From Phoronis australis (taxonomy: Eukaryota > Phoronida > Phoronidae): a stretch of 64,000 nucleotides of DNA. A program made the translations under genes and the position numbers. Below, piece after piece: positions 1 through 11,460 of this stretch. The first letter of the stretch is position 1, and each line of letters starts with the position of its first letter. Location of the stretch: NCBI GenBank assembly GCA_002633005.1, contig NMRA01000010.1, positions 613,252-677,251 on the forward strand, in the 5' to 3' direction. The notes beneath the pieces were generated by a model. It ran no database searches and was not told the DNA's origin. It saw only the letters and a program-made list of their open reading frames with translations.

Positions 1-1040
1 CACAATTTGATAAATAAATAAAACGGGCCATTAGTAAAACATCTAACAAATTTGCTTTTGCAATCATTTTTGTGCTTAACACACGTTCCTATGATTGGCA
101 CTTTGACAATAAAGACACATGAAACTTGAGATGTATCATATTGGATCCTGATAACAAAAAACCATTCACGTGCACAATGGAAGCAGAATAGAAACATGAT
201 TTCCGCATTTGTTGTCCTGAAAATGGCGACAAAGAGACAAACGTTACTCTGCATCAGAGCAACACCGATGATAACCTGCCAGACACGACAGTGGTTTTAC
301 AACAAGAGAGAAATACCAGCAGCTCTGCTATTTCATGCGACAATTCTGCTTGATCTTCTCCTCATTTTCACCTGAACAGGATACAGATAAAAACGAATTA
401 CATGGTGCATTGTATATTTAAAGAAATCAAATACTGGTTAACTGTTGATACCTTCCATTTATTTTTTATTTTTGTCAATTTTTTGCAGGGCTGGACAAGT
501 GACTGTTTATCGCGACTAGAATGTATAATCTGTAATAAAACGCCACGTCACTTTTGTCACTTTCAGGAAAATATTCCGAGACCATTTTAACAAATAACAA
601 CACGAATTGATAATGAACATTTTTATGCTTTTTTGCTCAAACGATGCAACAGCAACCCACCAGACATGGACAAGTATCAAGGAAGCATGGATTGATTAAA
701 ACAAATTCTAGTGAACTAGAAAACAATGAATCTTGACTTGAAATTATGCCATACTCCCCTCCCCCCCAGCAATGTCAAACTAAACACTGTAAAAAGCTAC
801 TGCTCCACAATTAATGTTTGTTAAAAAATCACCGTGTGATTATCTGGAAGGTTGATGTACCACTATATATATCTATAGTTTAATGTATTGGACAGATTAA
901 TTATTTACAAGAGGGTAATAAGTTGGACAAAAATAAAGTGGGTATGCATTTTAACTTTCAGGTTTAAATAATTTAAAAATGATTAATCAAGGTAAAGTAT
1001 ACAGACTGAAAGACTAGACCCTAGCTAATCACTATAGTGC
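1..1040. other. No gene seen
   Basis: AT-rich sequence without convincing exon, RNA gene or repeat structure. Confidence 0.6.
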
Positions 1041-1485
1041 CATACACACAGAGACTTACGCTAGAACAAGTTACGCTAGGAGCGAGTTGTCGCTAGGTTT
1101 GGAGGCTCTGTGGACGCTATTCAAACTAGCGCAACTTGCCCCACTTGTGACAACTTACTCCACCTTATCAAGGTGGGGTAACTGGTTCTAGGGTAACTTG
1201 CGCCACTTCTACAGCATTCTTTTGTGGCCGCAAAAAGTGGTGTAGGGCAGAATTAATTATCGCCCGTGGTTACAAACAGACCGGTTTTCTCTTGCGGGCC
1301 ATATTGGCATTAGGTGTTCATTGTCATGCACAGAGCCACAACTACTGCCTTACCCTAGTTATCGGATGTGTGTGTGTGCGTGTGCGTGTGCGTGTGCATG
1401 TGTATGTGTGTGTGCACGCTCCACTTAAAACTGAAGTTGCACTTACGCAAGTTGCTCTAGGGAAGGCTGTGTGTGGATGGGACTT
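1041..1485. repeat. Degenerate foldback-like element with TG microsatellite
   Basis: The left end CACACAGAGACTTACGCTAG and the right end (GCAAGTTGCTCTAGGGAAGG, then CTGTGTGTGG) are partly inverted. ACTTGCGCC-like words recur inside. A (TG)n/(CGTG)n microsatellite occupies 1366-1413. It is probably an old non-autonomous element. Weak. Confidence 0.3.
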
Positions 1486-1845
1486 TTGATACTACTGACT
1501 GTGACTGAAACTAAAAGCACCTACCGGTACTTTAGATTGTTCATAAGTTTTTGGTAACACAACAAGTTTTATATTGACTACACAACAAAAACTATGAAGC
1601 ACGCAAGATTCCTTAAACAAGCAAATCTATTTTCACGAATTATTCATTCACAAATAATTCTCATTTCTAAGATAATCCCATCAGTAAAATTCTATTGAGC
1701 GGCTTACATATCGATAACATAACTTAAACCATCAAACCTATCGTCATTTCTTTATATCAATACCGGTTAGGGACTCAGATTGCTCAAACTTGGACTCAAC
1801 ACGAAAACATTTGGTCCTAAGTTATTAAAATTATCAAAAACTTAC

Positions 1846-2082
1846 CGAAAGTGGGTCTGGCATAACCATATAGGGCATAGGGTTGACTGTATTCACGGTA
1901 TTAAGTGGAACGTAAGTGACGGTGTACGGACTATACACCATAGGGTTGATGACTGCTGGGCTGCCCGTCAGCATTGTGGCAGGCGTTACTGGGCTGGCAG
2001 CAGACAACATGGTTGGATCAACGAGAAGACGAGTAGCTAAATCCTCCTTAAACGGATGCATGAACAGCGTATACGACCAACG
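1846..2082 (-). CDS. Candidate internal exon, unrecognised protein rich in Pro, Thr, Val and Met
   Basis: 237 nt (79 codons, phase 0 to 0) between a pyrimidine-rich acceptor ending AAACAG and a strong GTAAGT donor (TCG|GTAAGT). The product has KEDLATRLLVDPTMLSAASP and then VYSPYTVTYVPLNTVNTVNP, low in charge, as in disordered tails. It may be a 3' exon of the TIA-like gene or of another minus-strand gene leaving the window on the left. No family identified. A later acceptor (TTTAAG|GAG) is also possible. Confidence 0.35.
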
Positions 2083-5000
2083 CTGTTTAACCAGAGCAAG
2101 CACAAAACAAGCTCAATAGGGTTCAATAGGCAGATAAAATCAGATACACTAACAAAAATGTTAGTAGAACCAGCACACAACAGGTGGTCTTCCCAAGGCA
2201 GGTAAAGTTCAACTAGAGAGGGTAGTAAATGTCACAGTGTTTCAGTTTCACGCTGGTGGACTGCAGTGTGTTATCACTTCCTGTAGTAGTTAACTTCCCC
2301 GAGGTGTTGATTCCCAAGCGTGACTCAGCCCTGATCACAACCAATACAGGCTCAGTTACTGTGTATACAACTGGCCAACATATGTACCCACATGCACAAC
2401 TTGGGCACAATTAAAAAAGTTGAGGATTCACTGCCAAGTTTCCAACATGTGAAACTTCAATGAGAAAAATGATCAAATTCCTCTCCAAGTATCCTCCGCA
2501 GACAGTGCAGCCGATTGGAGCGATGTGGTGATGTGGTGCTCTCTCGACGGCTTTTTGAGCAAACACTGAGGACGTGCGTTGCCTATCTGACATATGAGGG
2601 TTCTGAATTATGCAGGAGACTTAATCAATAATGTATTCACCAGAAATCACCTATGTTGTTAACATAATGCAGCAGATATCTCTACAGGTCATCAAGTTTT
2701 AGAGGAAAAACTGCCCGTAGAACGACAGTCCAATCACTTTCGCAGAAGCACCTCGTTCTAACGACAACCTGTTAACATTCATGTAGCGATAAAAAAGAAA
2801 TGATTATTGGTACTTAAACGCTTAGACATATTCTGACAAGCTACCTCTTTTGTGAGACAGACAACAGGTTGGGCTTACGTTCTAAAATTTCACAAATGTA
2901 TTTAAGAAGTGCAACCAACTCTTGAAAATTCAATTCAAAATTTAGCACCAATAAAACCTTACACAAAGTTACAACTTGTGAATATTCAAATTACTGTTTT
3001 CCAACTTAAAAAACAGTGAAATTTCAGAGAACATGTGAACCAAATATTGGGTTGCAATTCATATTGGAGATATAAAAACATCATTGGTTGTTTGCGTCAC
3101 CCAATAGAAATTGAGCATGTTTGAATAAGCATGCTTCAGAGAATCTATTGAAATTTTATCAGGGATATGTATTATCCCCCCAATATTACGGACACGACAC
3201 ACGACACATGGACATGCATCTGTTGAAACATAATCGTGTTTCCGTCAAAATAATTGATCCCATTACAAAACTGCCCACTTGCAAGTTTCCCAATGACCAA
3301 CAGGGGAACTGGGACGGACACTTCTTATTATAACTTTTTTCTTTCACAAGGTCTATAGCCAGTATGAGGTCTTACAAACCTCAGAACTTCTAGTAAATAA
3401 TTCCAGTAACTTTTTGTTTTCAAAAATAAAGGAACAACTACAGTTTCTTTTACACGGGGTATCACAGAGATGAGGATTTGATATAGAAATGAAAATTCGG
3501 AAATGAGTCAGAAAGAGGGTGCAGTGCGAACACAAAAGCAATTTATGTTGGATTACAATGAGCTCGTAAATTTTTTTTTATCAAAAATATCGTACCTCAG
3601 ATAATATGATACAAGCTTGAACGATGACCTTGGACTACATACACATTGCAAGGTTTCGCTTGGACAGAGTTCAAAGGAAAGGACAGATGTCATTTTGTGC
3701 ACAAACACATATGCAGATTTAAGTGATCTAATTAGCCATTAAATTATTAAGCCCTCTAATTGCTTGGATAGATATGACAATTATCATACGTCAATATCTC
3801 AAAATAGAGATTGAAACTAAAGGCTAGAACACGCACACAATTCAAATAAATTGACAATGTATAAGCAATTGTGAATTTCTAACTTATCTGAAGGTATAGT
3901 TCATCCTGTTTAGCTGAAAAAAACCCCCGGAATCTAATTAGGGCTTTTACTCTTGTAAAATCAGTATCATAATATTCCTTACGGTTATAGGATTCTATTT
4001 CCTTTTCACGACAAGGAACAATATGAGACTGACTATGAGAATACAAAAGGCCCAGTTCAATTTTTGTATTAAGCCAACTAAACAGGATGAAATGTACCTT
4101 TAGAACTACCATGTGATCACGTTACTTCCCTACGTCAACACCAAGTCGCAAAAAAATATAAAAACTATTCTGACATGCAAGTTGTAATTTCCCTCATCTG
4201 TTCATGACAAAAGCAAGCGGGAATACGGCAAACAGAACGGAAATTCCTCAAATAAAAGGATAGGCAGCAGACAGGATTATTTATCTCTAATCATCGTGAG
4301 ATTTCGTCATGGATTAGCCAGTAGGCATTATACACAGATAGTGAAACCTGTAATTTCCAAACTTTGATGTGAACAAGCTACAGAAGTTGGTGATTTAGAA
4401 TGACAGACATGGACAACAAAGAAGATTACACATTAGGGTCCCAGGTATAACTTCTTCACACGAAACTCAACTCGAAAATTGACCAATAGCATGGCACACA
4501 TCGGAATAAGTTTATACCCAAGTTTGTACCCAAATAATGCCACAGGATTAGTTAAAGTTTCCAGTCCGAGTCTTCAGTTCGGAGTTCAGGTCCTGGGCAC
4601 TAAAATGCACTACATGACACACACTTCACGACAGCCTGGCCAACAAAGCAGAAAGTCCAAAAATTTAGAGGACGAAAAAATTGTTGACAGAGAAAATAGC
4701 TGCGTAACTAGCCGACACACACAGCACATTGTCCATAAACATTTTAATAGCGTAATTATATCAACAAATATAAAACATGCAGGACAGCCGAGTTGAACAG
4801 AACTACAAACTTTATAATAGCATTATCCTTCTTGTCTGAGCGATTACCATAGGGGAGTATTCATGATCCTTGAAACTGGTTCAAGTCTTTATTTAGACAG
4901 ATCACTTAAATGTATAGTTACTATTGCTTAGTTCAGAAAAAGCTGTGCTGTGGATAAATACTTCTAAATGCCAACCCCTACTTAAATGCACATAGGCACT

Positions 5001-6627
5001 GAAACCATCCAATTAGAGAGTGACACAGGATTTCAAATTTCTTTTGTGAATAGACAGTGGTGAAATATAACAAACAGTGTGAAATTTTAGGAGATATTCC
5101 ACATTATTCTACCACTTCAGTACACACAAAAATACTGCTGCAATCATTCAGTGTATAGGAGAATTTGGTAATATTTTCAGTGTCGGCTACTGGAGGCCGC
5201 TACTCTTGAGCAGTTCCTCGGAGCTTTTCCTTGTAAGAAAGGTAACAAATACTGTGAAATCATAAAAGATAATGTATGGTAAAATCTTACTAATTAAGGG
5301 CTACAACACAAAGACTAGTGAAGCTTTACTAAGCAAAGGAGGAAAGTCGACCACCATGACAACTGGCACAAGAACTTTGACACAACACAACTGTTAGTAC
5401 TAAGAAACCATTTTTATTAATCTTTTAACACAACAATTACTTTTCAGTAAAAGATGTTTAACTTTAATTTCTTAGTTTTTGGTGGTCAGCTAGAAATTTA
5501 ATGATATGAGTACATCCCTGTGCAATTAATCTTATTTGAAAATCGATACCAAAATAACGCAAATACCAGAGGAATGTAAGATAGAAATTACTGTCTCTAC
5601 AATATAATTATTTTTCCGTTAAGGGAATGTGCTGATAATTCACATAAGCAAGAGAAACTGACAAAAATGTTGTTAATAATGGCATAATAAACTTCCATGA
5701 TAAGCATAATAATTATGGAGATTAGGACAAATTTTGAATAAATCAAAACCTAAATAGATGCACATTTCTACTTAACCAAGACCTTTACTGGTAGGTAGAA
5801 TTGAAACTTTAGAAAACAAGTAAATGATATCGCTGTAGAGAGCAACAATTGAATGCAAACTACAACCAAGACGACGAGGATGAAAATTAGAACACAATAT
5901 GGCGGAAACAGCAACATTTTATTTTATCGTAATTTTCAACAAGAGTGAACAAGAAGACAACTTTGACTATTTGAAAAGTTTACACAGTACGGCTGCCGTC
6001 AACGATGAAAATTTGAACAATTTTTGGCTATACAGTGAGTGCTAGAAAAGGAAAAATATCAGTTTTGACCATTCTTTTTATTTGAATTAGAGGAAACTTT
6101 ACCGTTTTTGGTAAACCAAAAATGCAGCAAAAAATCAGTTAATAAAAGAGCAGTGTTCGCTAAATATGAATAACCGGTAAATCATAGCATGAAACCGGTT
6201 ACATACTCAAGATAATAGTAGAAAGATCATTTGAGACACCAAGTTTCAGAAAGATGTGTCATAGGATACTGGAGCTATGGATCTGAAAATGGTCACCACA
6301 GCAATATACACCACATTTTAAAGACTTTTTTCACCAACTATATTCTCTTTCCCGTACAATAACCTTTAGGGTTGCTGTGCCGACACAACAAACGTTTATT
6401 GCACGACCATATCAAGACAACTGTACAAAAGACTTTAGACTTGTGCCACATGCAGTGCCCCCTTTTGACAAATAGGACAGTTGAGATTGGCAGGTTCATC
6501 ATTCAACCCGTTTCTCCTAGACCAGTGCACAAGTTAGAATTTTAACCATGAATTAACAAACAAACCTTTACTCAATGTCTACATTGAATGAATTTAGAAA
6601 AGGCAATTATAGCAATTGCCGTACAGG
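2083..6627. other. No gene seen (intergenic or intron)
   Basis: Open frames here are short and lack good splice sites or protein-like composition. The stretch 2213-2600 has somewhat higher GC and frames open on both strands, so a small exon cannot be excluded. If 1846-2082 belongs to the TIA-like gene, this is intron. Confidence 0.5.
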
Positions 6628-6740
6628 CCAATCACATCTTGACTTTAATAATTATTCATGATGTCACACAGAAACTGATATCATACTGGCCAATCATATC
6701 TTGACTTTAGTTATTATTCCTGTCACACAGAAACTGAATG
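6628..6740 (+). repeat. Tandem duplication of about 60 bp
   Basis: GGCCAATCACATCTTGAC...CACACAGAAACTGA occurs twice in a row (from 6628 and from 6689) with small substitutions and a 3-bp indel. Confidence 0.8.
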
Positions 6741-6783
6741 ACATTACTCTTATTTGGAGTACCCGGTATATTAATTAGATGTC

Positions 6784-7119
6784 CGGGCCCTCAATCCCTT
6801 GATTTTGGGGCCGAATACCGGCTCCATTCCCCTCTGAAAAGTATTGAAATATCACACATAACTCCCATCATGAGGCCCAAAAATTCCCCTTGATTGAAAA
6901 GTTCCCTTTGAGGTTTGAATCACTTGTAACTCACACAAGTAACAATTTGAAAGAGTGTAAAAAGTCAGGTTTGGCTACTTGAGGCAGAGCCCATGAGTGC
7001 TTGCAACAGGGTGGCAATGCTTTGATGGTGATCAGGAAGTAGAATTTTCCCTTCACCACAAAATATTCCCTTCTCAGAAGGCACAGGCACCTTTCCCCTC
7101 AGATAAACGAGGGCCCTGG
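6784..7119 (+). mobile_element. MITE, hAT-like ends, copy 1
   Basis: It begins CGGGCCCTCAATCCC and ends ACGAGGGCCCTG, so the outer bases form a short inverted repeat (CAGGGCCCTC type) as in hAT elements. The body matches the reverse complement of 16082-16402. No coding capacity, and no clear 8-bp target duplication. Confidence 0.6.
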
Positions 7120-8443
7120 ATGATTACTAGCTGAGTAAAGGTCAAGAGGTCAAAATGGTATGAATTTGACCAACAATTTAAAAAACATCAAAGCTTGTCG
7201 CATGCCTATTCCACCAGGACATTGAACATTACCTTCATATTCAAAATACAACTTGAAATTAGCTTTGACAGTTTCTATTCTACTTTTGTGCGAACTTAAA
7301 ATAAATTTGATACAGCACAAAAGGCAATGGACCCTAAGTAATTTCTTTAAAATGGACTTGTATCATCTTTTCAAATAAAAATGTATCCAAAATAGCAAAT
7401 GTAGGTAGTAATAAGTACCAAAATTCAAAAAATGTTCACATCACTTACATACACAAGGGCATTAATATGACATGAAGCCCATGGCCAACCACCAAACTAG
7501 TGAAATGAATATCACTTCGCTTTTTTGAAAAATGCTAAAATTTTGTCATTCACTGGAATAAAAATAAGCTGTTTATTCAAGAGATTTGGCAGAGCTTGCT
7601 ATAAGTCATTAAGTAGTCATCGTTTTAAGACATTGACTAATTTATAAAACAATTGAATATTTTTCTATTTCAAATAACAGATTATTAAGTTTGAAAAGTT
7701 TTCATATCGTATGATTTTAACACTCTGTGAAGTTGTATAAACTCATATTTTAGGCCCATACCTTCATATTGACCACTGTTCTGGTAACAATTGAATTATT
7801 TTTAAAAACGTTTTATGAAGTAATGCAAACCTCATCGTGATTCAATTATGGAATCTTTTTGTTCACAAACAACTACTTAATCTCAGGGCCACCAGCACCT
7901 TACCAAAATCTATAATCCGGATTCTAATGTTATACTTGTTTTTACCGTAAACGTTCGGGTTAACACCCTGGGCGGTTAAATTGGCAAATCCAAAAATTTG
8001 GGAGTGGGCGGTTAACCAGACATGGGCGCTTAAACGTGAAATTTCAAGAAATCAGGGGTGGGTGGTTAACCGAACATGGGCGCTTATTACGACAAACAAC
8101 CGCCCAGGGCGGTTAATCTTACCTCATGATCCCAGTCCCCACACGTAGTTGGAACGCGTAGCACTTTTTCGAGCTTTCGCCACGTCGCCAAATGACGGTA
8201 AAAATGCCATAACAGCGGATGATCCCAACAAAGGATCTGTTGCCCTCAGATTAATTATTTCAATTTACAAAACTGCTGAGTAATAGCCTGTGCCGTTCTG
8301 CCGTCTTGTTAGAGCTGTACCTGTAGAGCGCAGACGACTATGCAGCGCTCCACTTGGATAGCAACTATCCTCACTGACGTGGTGACAGTGCAAAGTGCGC
8401 GCGTGCAAGCTTCAAATGCTGCCTAGGTCACAGCAGTCACGAG

Positions 8444-8710
8444 TTAGTTGTCAAATTCTGAGTTAGAGAGCAGTTTTAAATTATTTGTAATTAAAGTTTG
8501 AAAAACTAATTCAGGTGTTTTTTTGCGTTTGGGATGTTTATGTTCGAGACTCCGTGATTCAATGACATTTTCAACGTAAGGTTCTACGGCTGTTTTATTT
8601 TGACCGCCCGGCGGAGGTTGGCAGACATAAGCCAATCGTCTATCAAAAGTTACCGCAAAGGCATTACTCAAAAAAGTGCTTAAGATTTTTATGTTAAAAA
8701 ATACTAACAC
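8444..8710 (-). pseudogene. Unrecognised open frame inside the DNA transposon
   Basis: An 88-codon frame. The part from NAFAVTFDRRLAYVCQPPP to the end, with the basic stretch EHKHPKRKKTPELVFQ, has a protein-like composition unlike chance frames. It is not recognised. It is possibly a remnant of a transposon protein, lying near the left end on the minus strand. Confidence 0.3.
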
Positions 8711-9768
8711 TATAAATGGGATAGTAGAGTCTGAGAAAGAAGTAGTTCATACACAAGTACCCGAGTCGGTAAAAATAATTAAAAGACGAAGCCCCCATTA
8801 TTTGGGTAACCGGCTCCAGTGGTTTGTCGGTGTTGTTGGAAACAGGACTCAGCGCTAGGCATAACGAGCTGCAGGTCGCAATGGCGACCTGAATTTTGAA
8901 AATGCTAGCCGAGATTTTGGTCATCTTGTATTTAGTCATAACATGCGACCTGAAACTTTCAATGTACGGGCCACGGCATTCATATGTGATAAAACGTCAC
9001 AAAACAGCGATGTTTCTATTCATTGTTAAACGATCAACTTACAAAATTTTGTGGTGGAAAAACACATTTTTATTTTACATGCAAGATTTCCAGATTACCT
9101 TATTATATAACCTACAATATCGTACTGCGACACTGTTCGGTACCGCTGTTTGCGAGCAATGTCCCCGCAAACGATCGCGACTTGGAAATGTTGGCAAGTA
9201 ATCGGCCTTTTCAATATGCGTATCGTTTTTAATGGCAAAAGACAGCGGCAAACAGATTCTCAAGACCTTCTTTCCGGGGTTGAGCGCGCGCATATGAGTC
9301 ACCTGTCAATCACATGTGCAGTCAAGGTAACTTGCACTCCAGAGCGTGGGAACTCACGCCAAAGTCGCACATCAAAAGAAAACAGCGACAGCGGCTTGAC
9401 TGTAGGTTTAAGCTGACCGGGTATTTATTTGACCCTGAACTTGGGCCTCCTGCTCTTTAAAAAAAAAAACTTACCCCAAAACTGCAACGCGAAGTCTCAG
9501 TTCTGATAATTCGGGGCTCGATGTTCCCTAGGCCCCAGGGGTTCACCCCCTCCCACTGCTGCCAATTGACCTATCGCAAGCTCCGCCCCCTTGTGTAATG
9601 TTGACTAACAAAGTTTTACCCCCGTGTTGTTTGCCGGGTAAAACATCGGCTTGGAAACGAAGGTGCGCTAATAATGCTGTGTTCTAAATGGTCAGTTAAG
9701 CAGTCACTCAAAATCCTGGCGATAGGTCAATTTTCAGTCTGCCTACGTTGTAGATATTTCAAACTCAA

Positions 9769-10077
9769 ATGAGAAGGATTTTGTTCCGGTTGAAACTAGC
9801 CAGTGAAGAAACAAAATTATTCGGGAGGGCTAAAAAGGCAGGTAGAAACAATATTCACAAAGTTAAGGGAATTCTTCAAAATCCGAGAGCTTCCCACCTA
9901 AAGCGAATTAGGAGTGTCGGCAAGACCAATGTCACCTTTCTTTGGCTTTATTTTTTCGAATATATGTTTTATCCAGAGCACTGCAGATGGAAACTTAGGG
10001 CGGCAGACGGCACCACTGAAATTGTAGGTATTGAAGCCGGCGGGGTTCTTACTTTTGCGAACATGGGAAGAAAATAA
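9769..10077 (+). pseudogene. Unrecognised basic open frame inside the DNA transposon
   Basis: A 102-codon frame starting MRRILFRLKLASEETKLFG, rich in Lys and Arg in its first 60 residues (KAGRNNIHKVKG, HLKRIRSVGK), then aromatic. No family recognised. It could be a remnant of a DNA-binding region of a transposon protein, or chance. Confidence 0.25.
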
Positions 10078-10449
10078 AGTGGCAAAGCGTTCAAGGTATT
10101 ACATTTTAAAGCAAATCCATGACCCGGGACAATAATTTGTTACTTGTACTATAATTCACATTGCCAAACGACTGTCTTTGACGCTGTCATTGCATTCTTT
10201 ATTATCATCGATTTTTATCTAAAAATGGGTAATCCCACGTAATCATCAATCTTCAAAAGTCCGGGATGGGCGCTTAACTGAGAGGTGGGCGCTTAACTGG
10301 AAATCTTCAAAAATTGCAGAGGGGTGGTTAACCGAGCAATGAGCGGTTAAATTGAAAATCTACCTAAAGTAGGGGATGGGCGGTTAAGTGAGCATGGGCG
10401 TTAACCCGAACGTTTACGGTAAATATACGGAAACTATAAACTACTGAGT

Positions 10450-10540
10450 GAATGCAAACCTGCATCAAGGCGTGGTAGTTCCCACCAAAAGTACAAAAGG
10501 TGGGTTTTAAGTCAAAAAATGTTCACCGACTTCCGAAACA
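10450..10540 (+). repeat. Dispersed repeat, copy 1
   Basis: GAATGCAAACCTGCATCAAG ... GTTCCCACC ... GTGGGTTTT is shared in order with 51020-51110. It begins just right of the DNA transposon. Family unknown. Confidence 0.5.
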
Positions 10541-10578
10541 CGCCATTTGGGTGTGCTGACACGCAACTTTCAATTGCA

Positions 10579-11460
10579 TTGATATATTTATTTATTTATT
10601 TATTATGATATTTAAAATGAAGTGGCATCTTCAGTGATATAAAACAGTAATATAATACAATAAAGTAATGAAACAAAAATAAAATGCATGTAACACAGAT
10701 ACAAGTAAAACAGGCTGAGAATTAAGATAATAAATAAATGACGAAGGTTCGTGAAAATTGGATTCAGAGAGATAAAATAAATAAAGATATATCAGTCTAA
10801 ACAGTGAGAGTATTTACAACAATGAAAAATGACATAATTGAGACAGGTAGGGTGCAAAATGATTCCGTAAATTACAGCCACTTTTCAATATTAAGTTTGA
10901 AAGTATTAATTAATTGAATCGGACCATTTAACTTCTGGGCTAAGAGAGTTCCATACTGCAGCAGCAGCAAAATAAAAGATCTTTTGCCGGTCTCGGTTTC
11001 AATTTTTTAAAAGAAACGTTACCAGACCGTGTAGAATATACAGCTTGACTGCTACTGAATTTGCGGCTGCGATATGCTGGAGCCAAGCTATTGACACATA
11101 TGTATGCAAAAGTCAAAGAGATATTCATTTCTTTATTTTACTTTCATAAATCCAAGCTTGGAATACAAGTCATCGACCCTGGTGTCCCTAATTCTAGTAC
11201 CCAGGATAGCCCTGGCAGCTCTATTTTGGATTACTTGGAATTTGCTGACAAATTTGTCACTGGTATGCCCCCAAACTGGTAAACAATAATCAATATGAGG
11301 CTGAATAACAGAATGGTAAAGTGTCTTGAGAGTGCTTACATTAAATTTACCTACTAGACGTTAAAGTACACCGATTTTCTTTTATAATTTTGTTGTGATG
11401 AGATCTTTGTGCATATTAAATATAAGATTGGGATCTAAATAACCAAATGACGTAAGTTGA
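10579..11460 (-). mobile_element. 5'-truncated, decayed non-LTR retrotransposon (CR1/L2/Jockey-like), 3' end
   Basis: Read on the minus strand from about 11460, the translation contains LYHSVIQPHIDYCLPVWG, then QNRAARAILGT, then SLAPAYRSRKFSS and INTFKLNIEKWL. These are the hallmarks of the C-terminal end of LINE reverse transcriptase ORFs. At least one frameshift or stop interrupts it (in-frame stop near 11125-11140). An AT-rich 3' tail ends at 10579 in repeated TAAA units. It is a dead copy. Confidence 0.85.

Larger units (their letters stand above)
7941..10423. mobile_element. DNA transposon with perfect 24-bp terminal inverted repeats
   Basis: Left end 7941-7964 and right end 10400-10423 are exact reverse complements (outer part TTTACCGTAAACG, inner part TTCGGGTTAAC). 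If TA is the target duplication the element is 7945-10419. Subterminal arrays of GGGCGGTTAA/GGGCGCTTAA, about six each, lie at 7968-8115 and 10265-10400, all in the same orientation despite the inverted ends. The interior is richer in CpG than the flanks and contains two open frames of unrecognised kind. No transposase catalytic motif was identified, so the superfamily is open. Confidence 0.72.

Noticed and set aside
2411-2593. Minus-strand stretch with GCTVCGGY, resembling the start of TIA1 RRM3
   Set aside because: The match is a few residues only, the rest of the RRM does not follow, and splice sites are poor.
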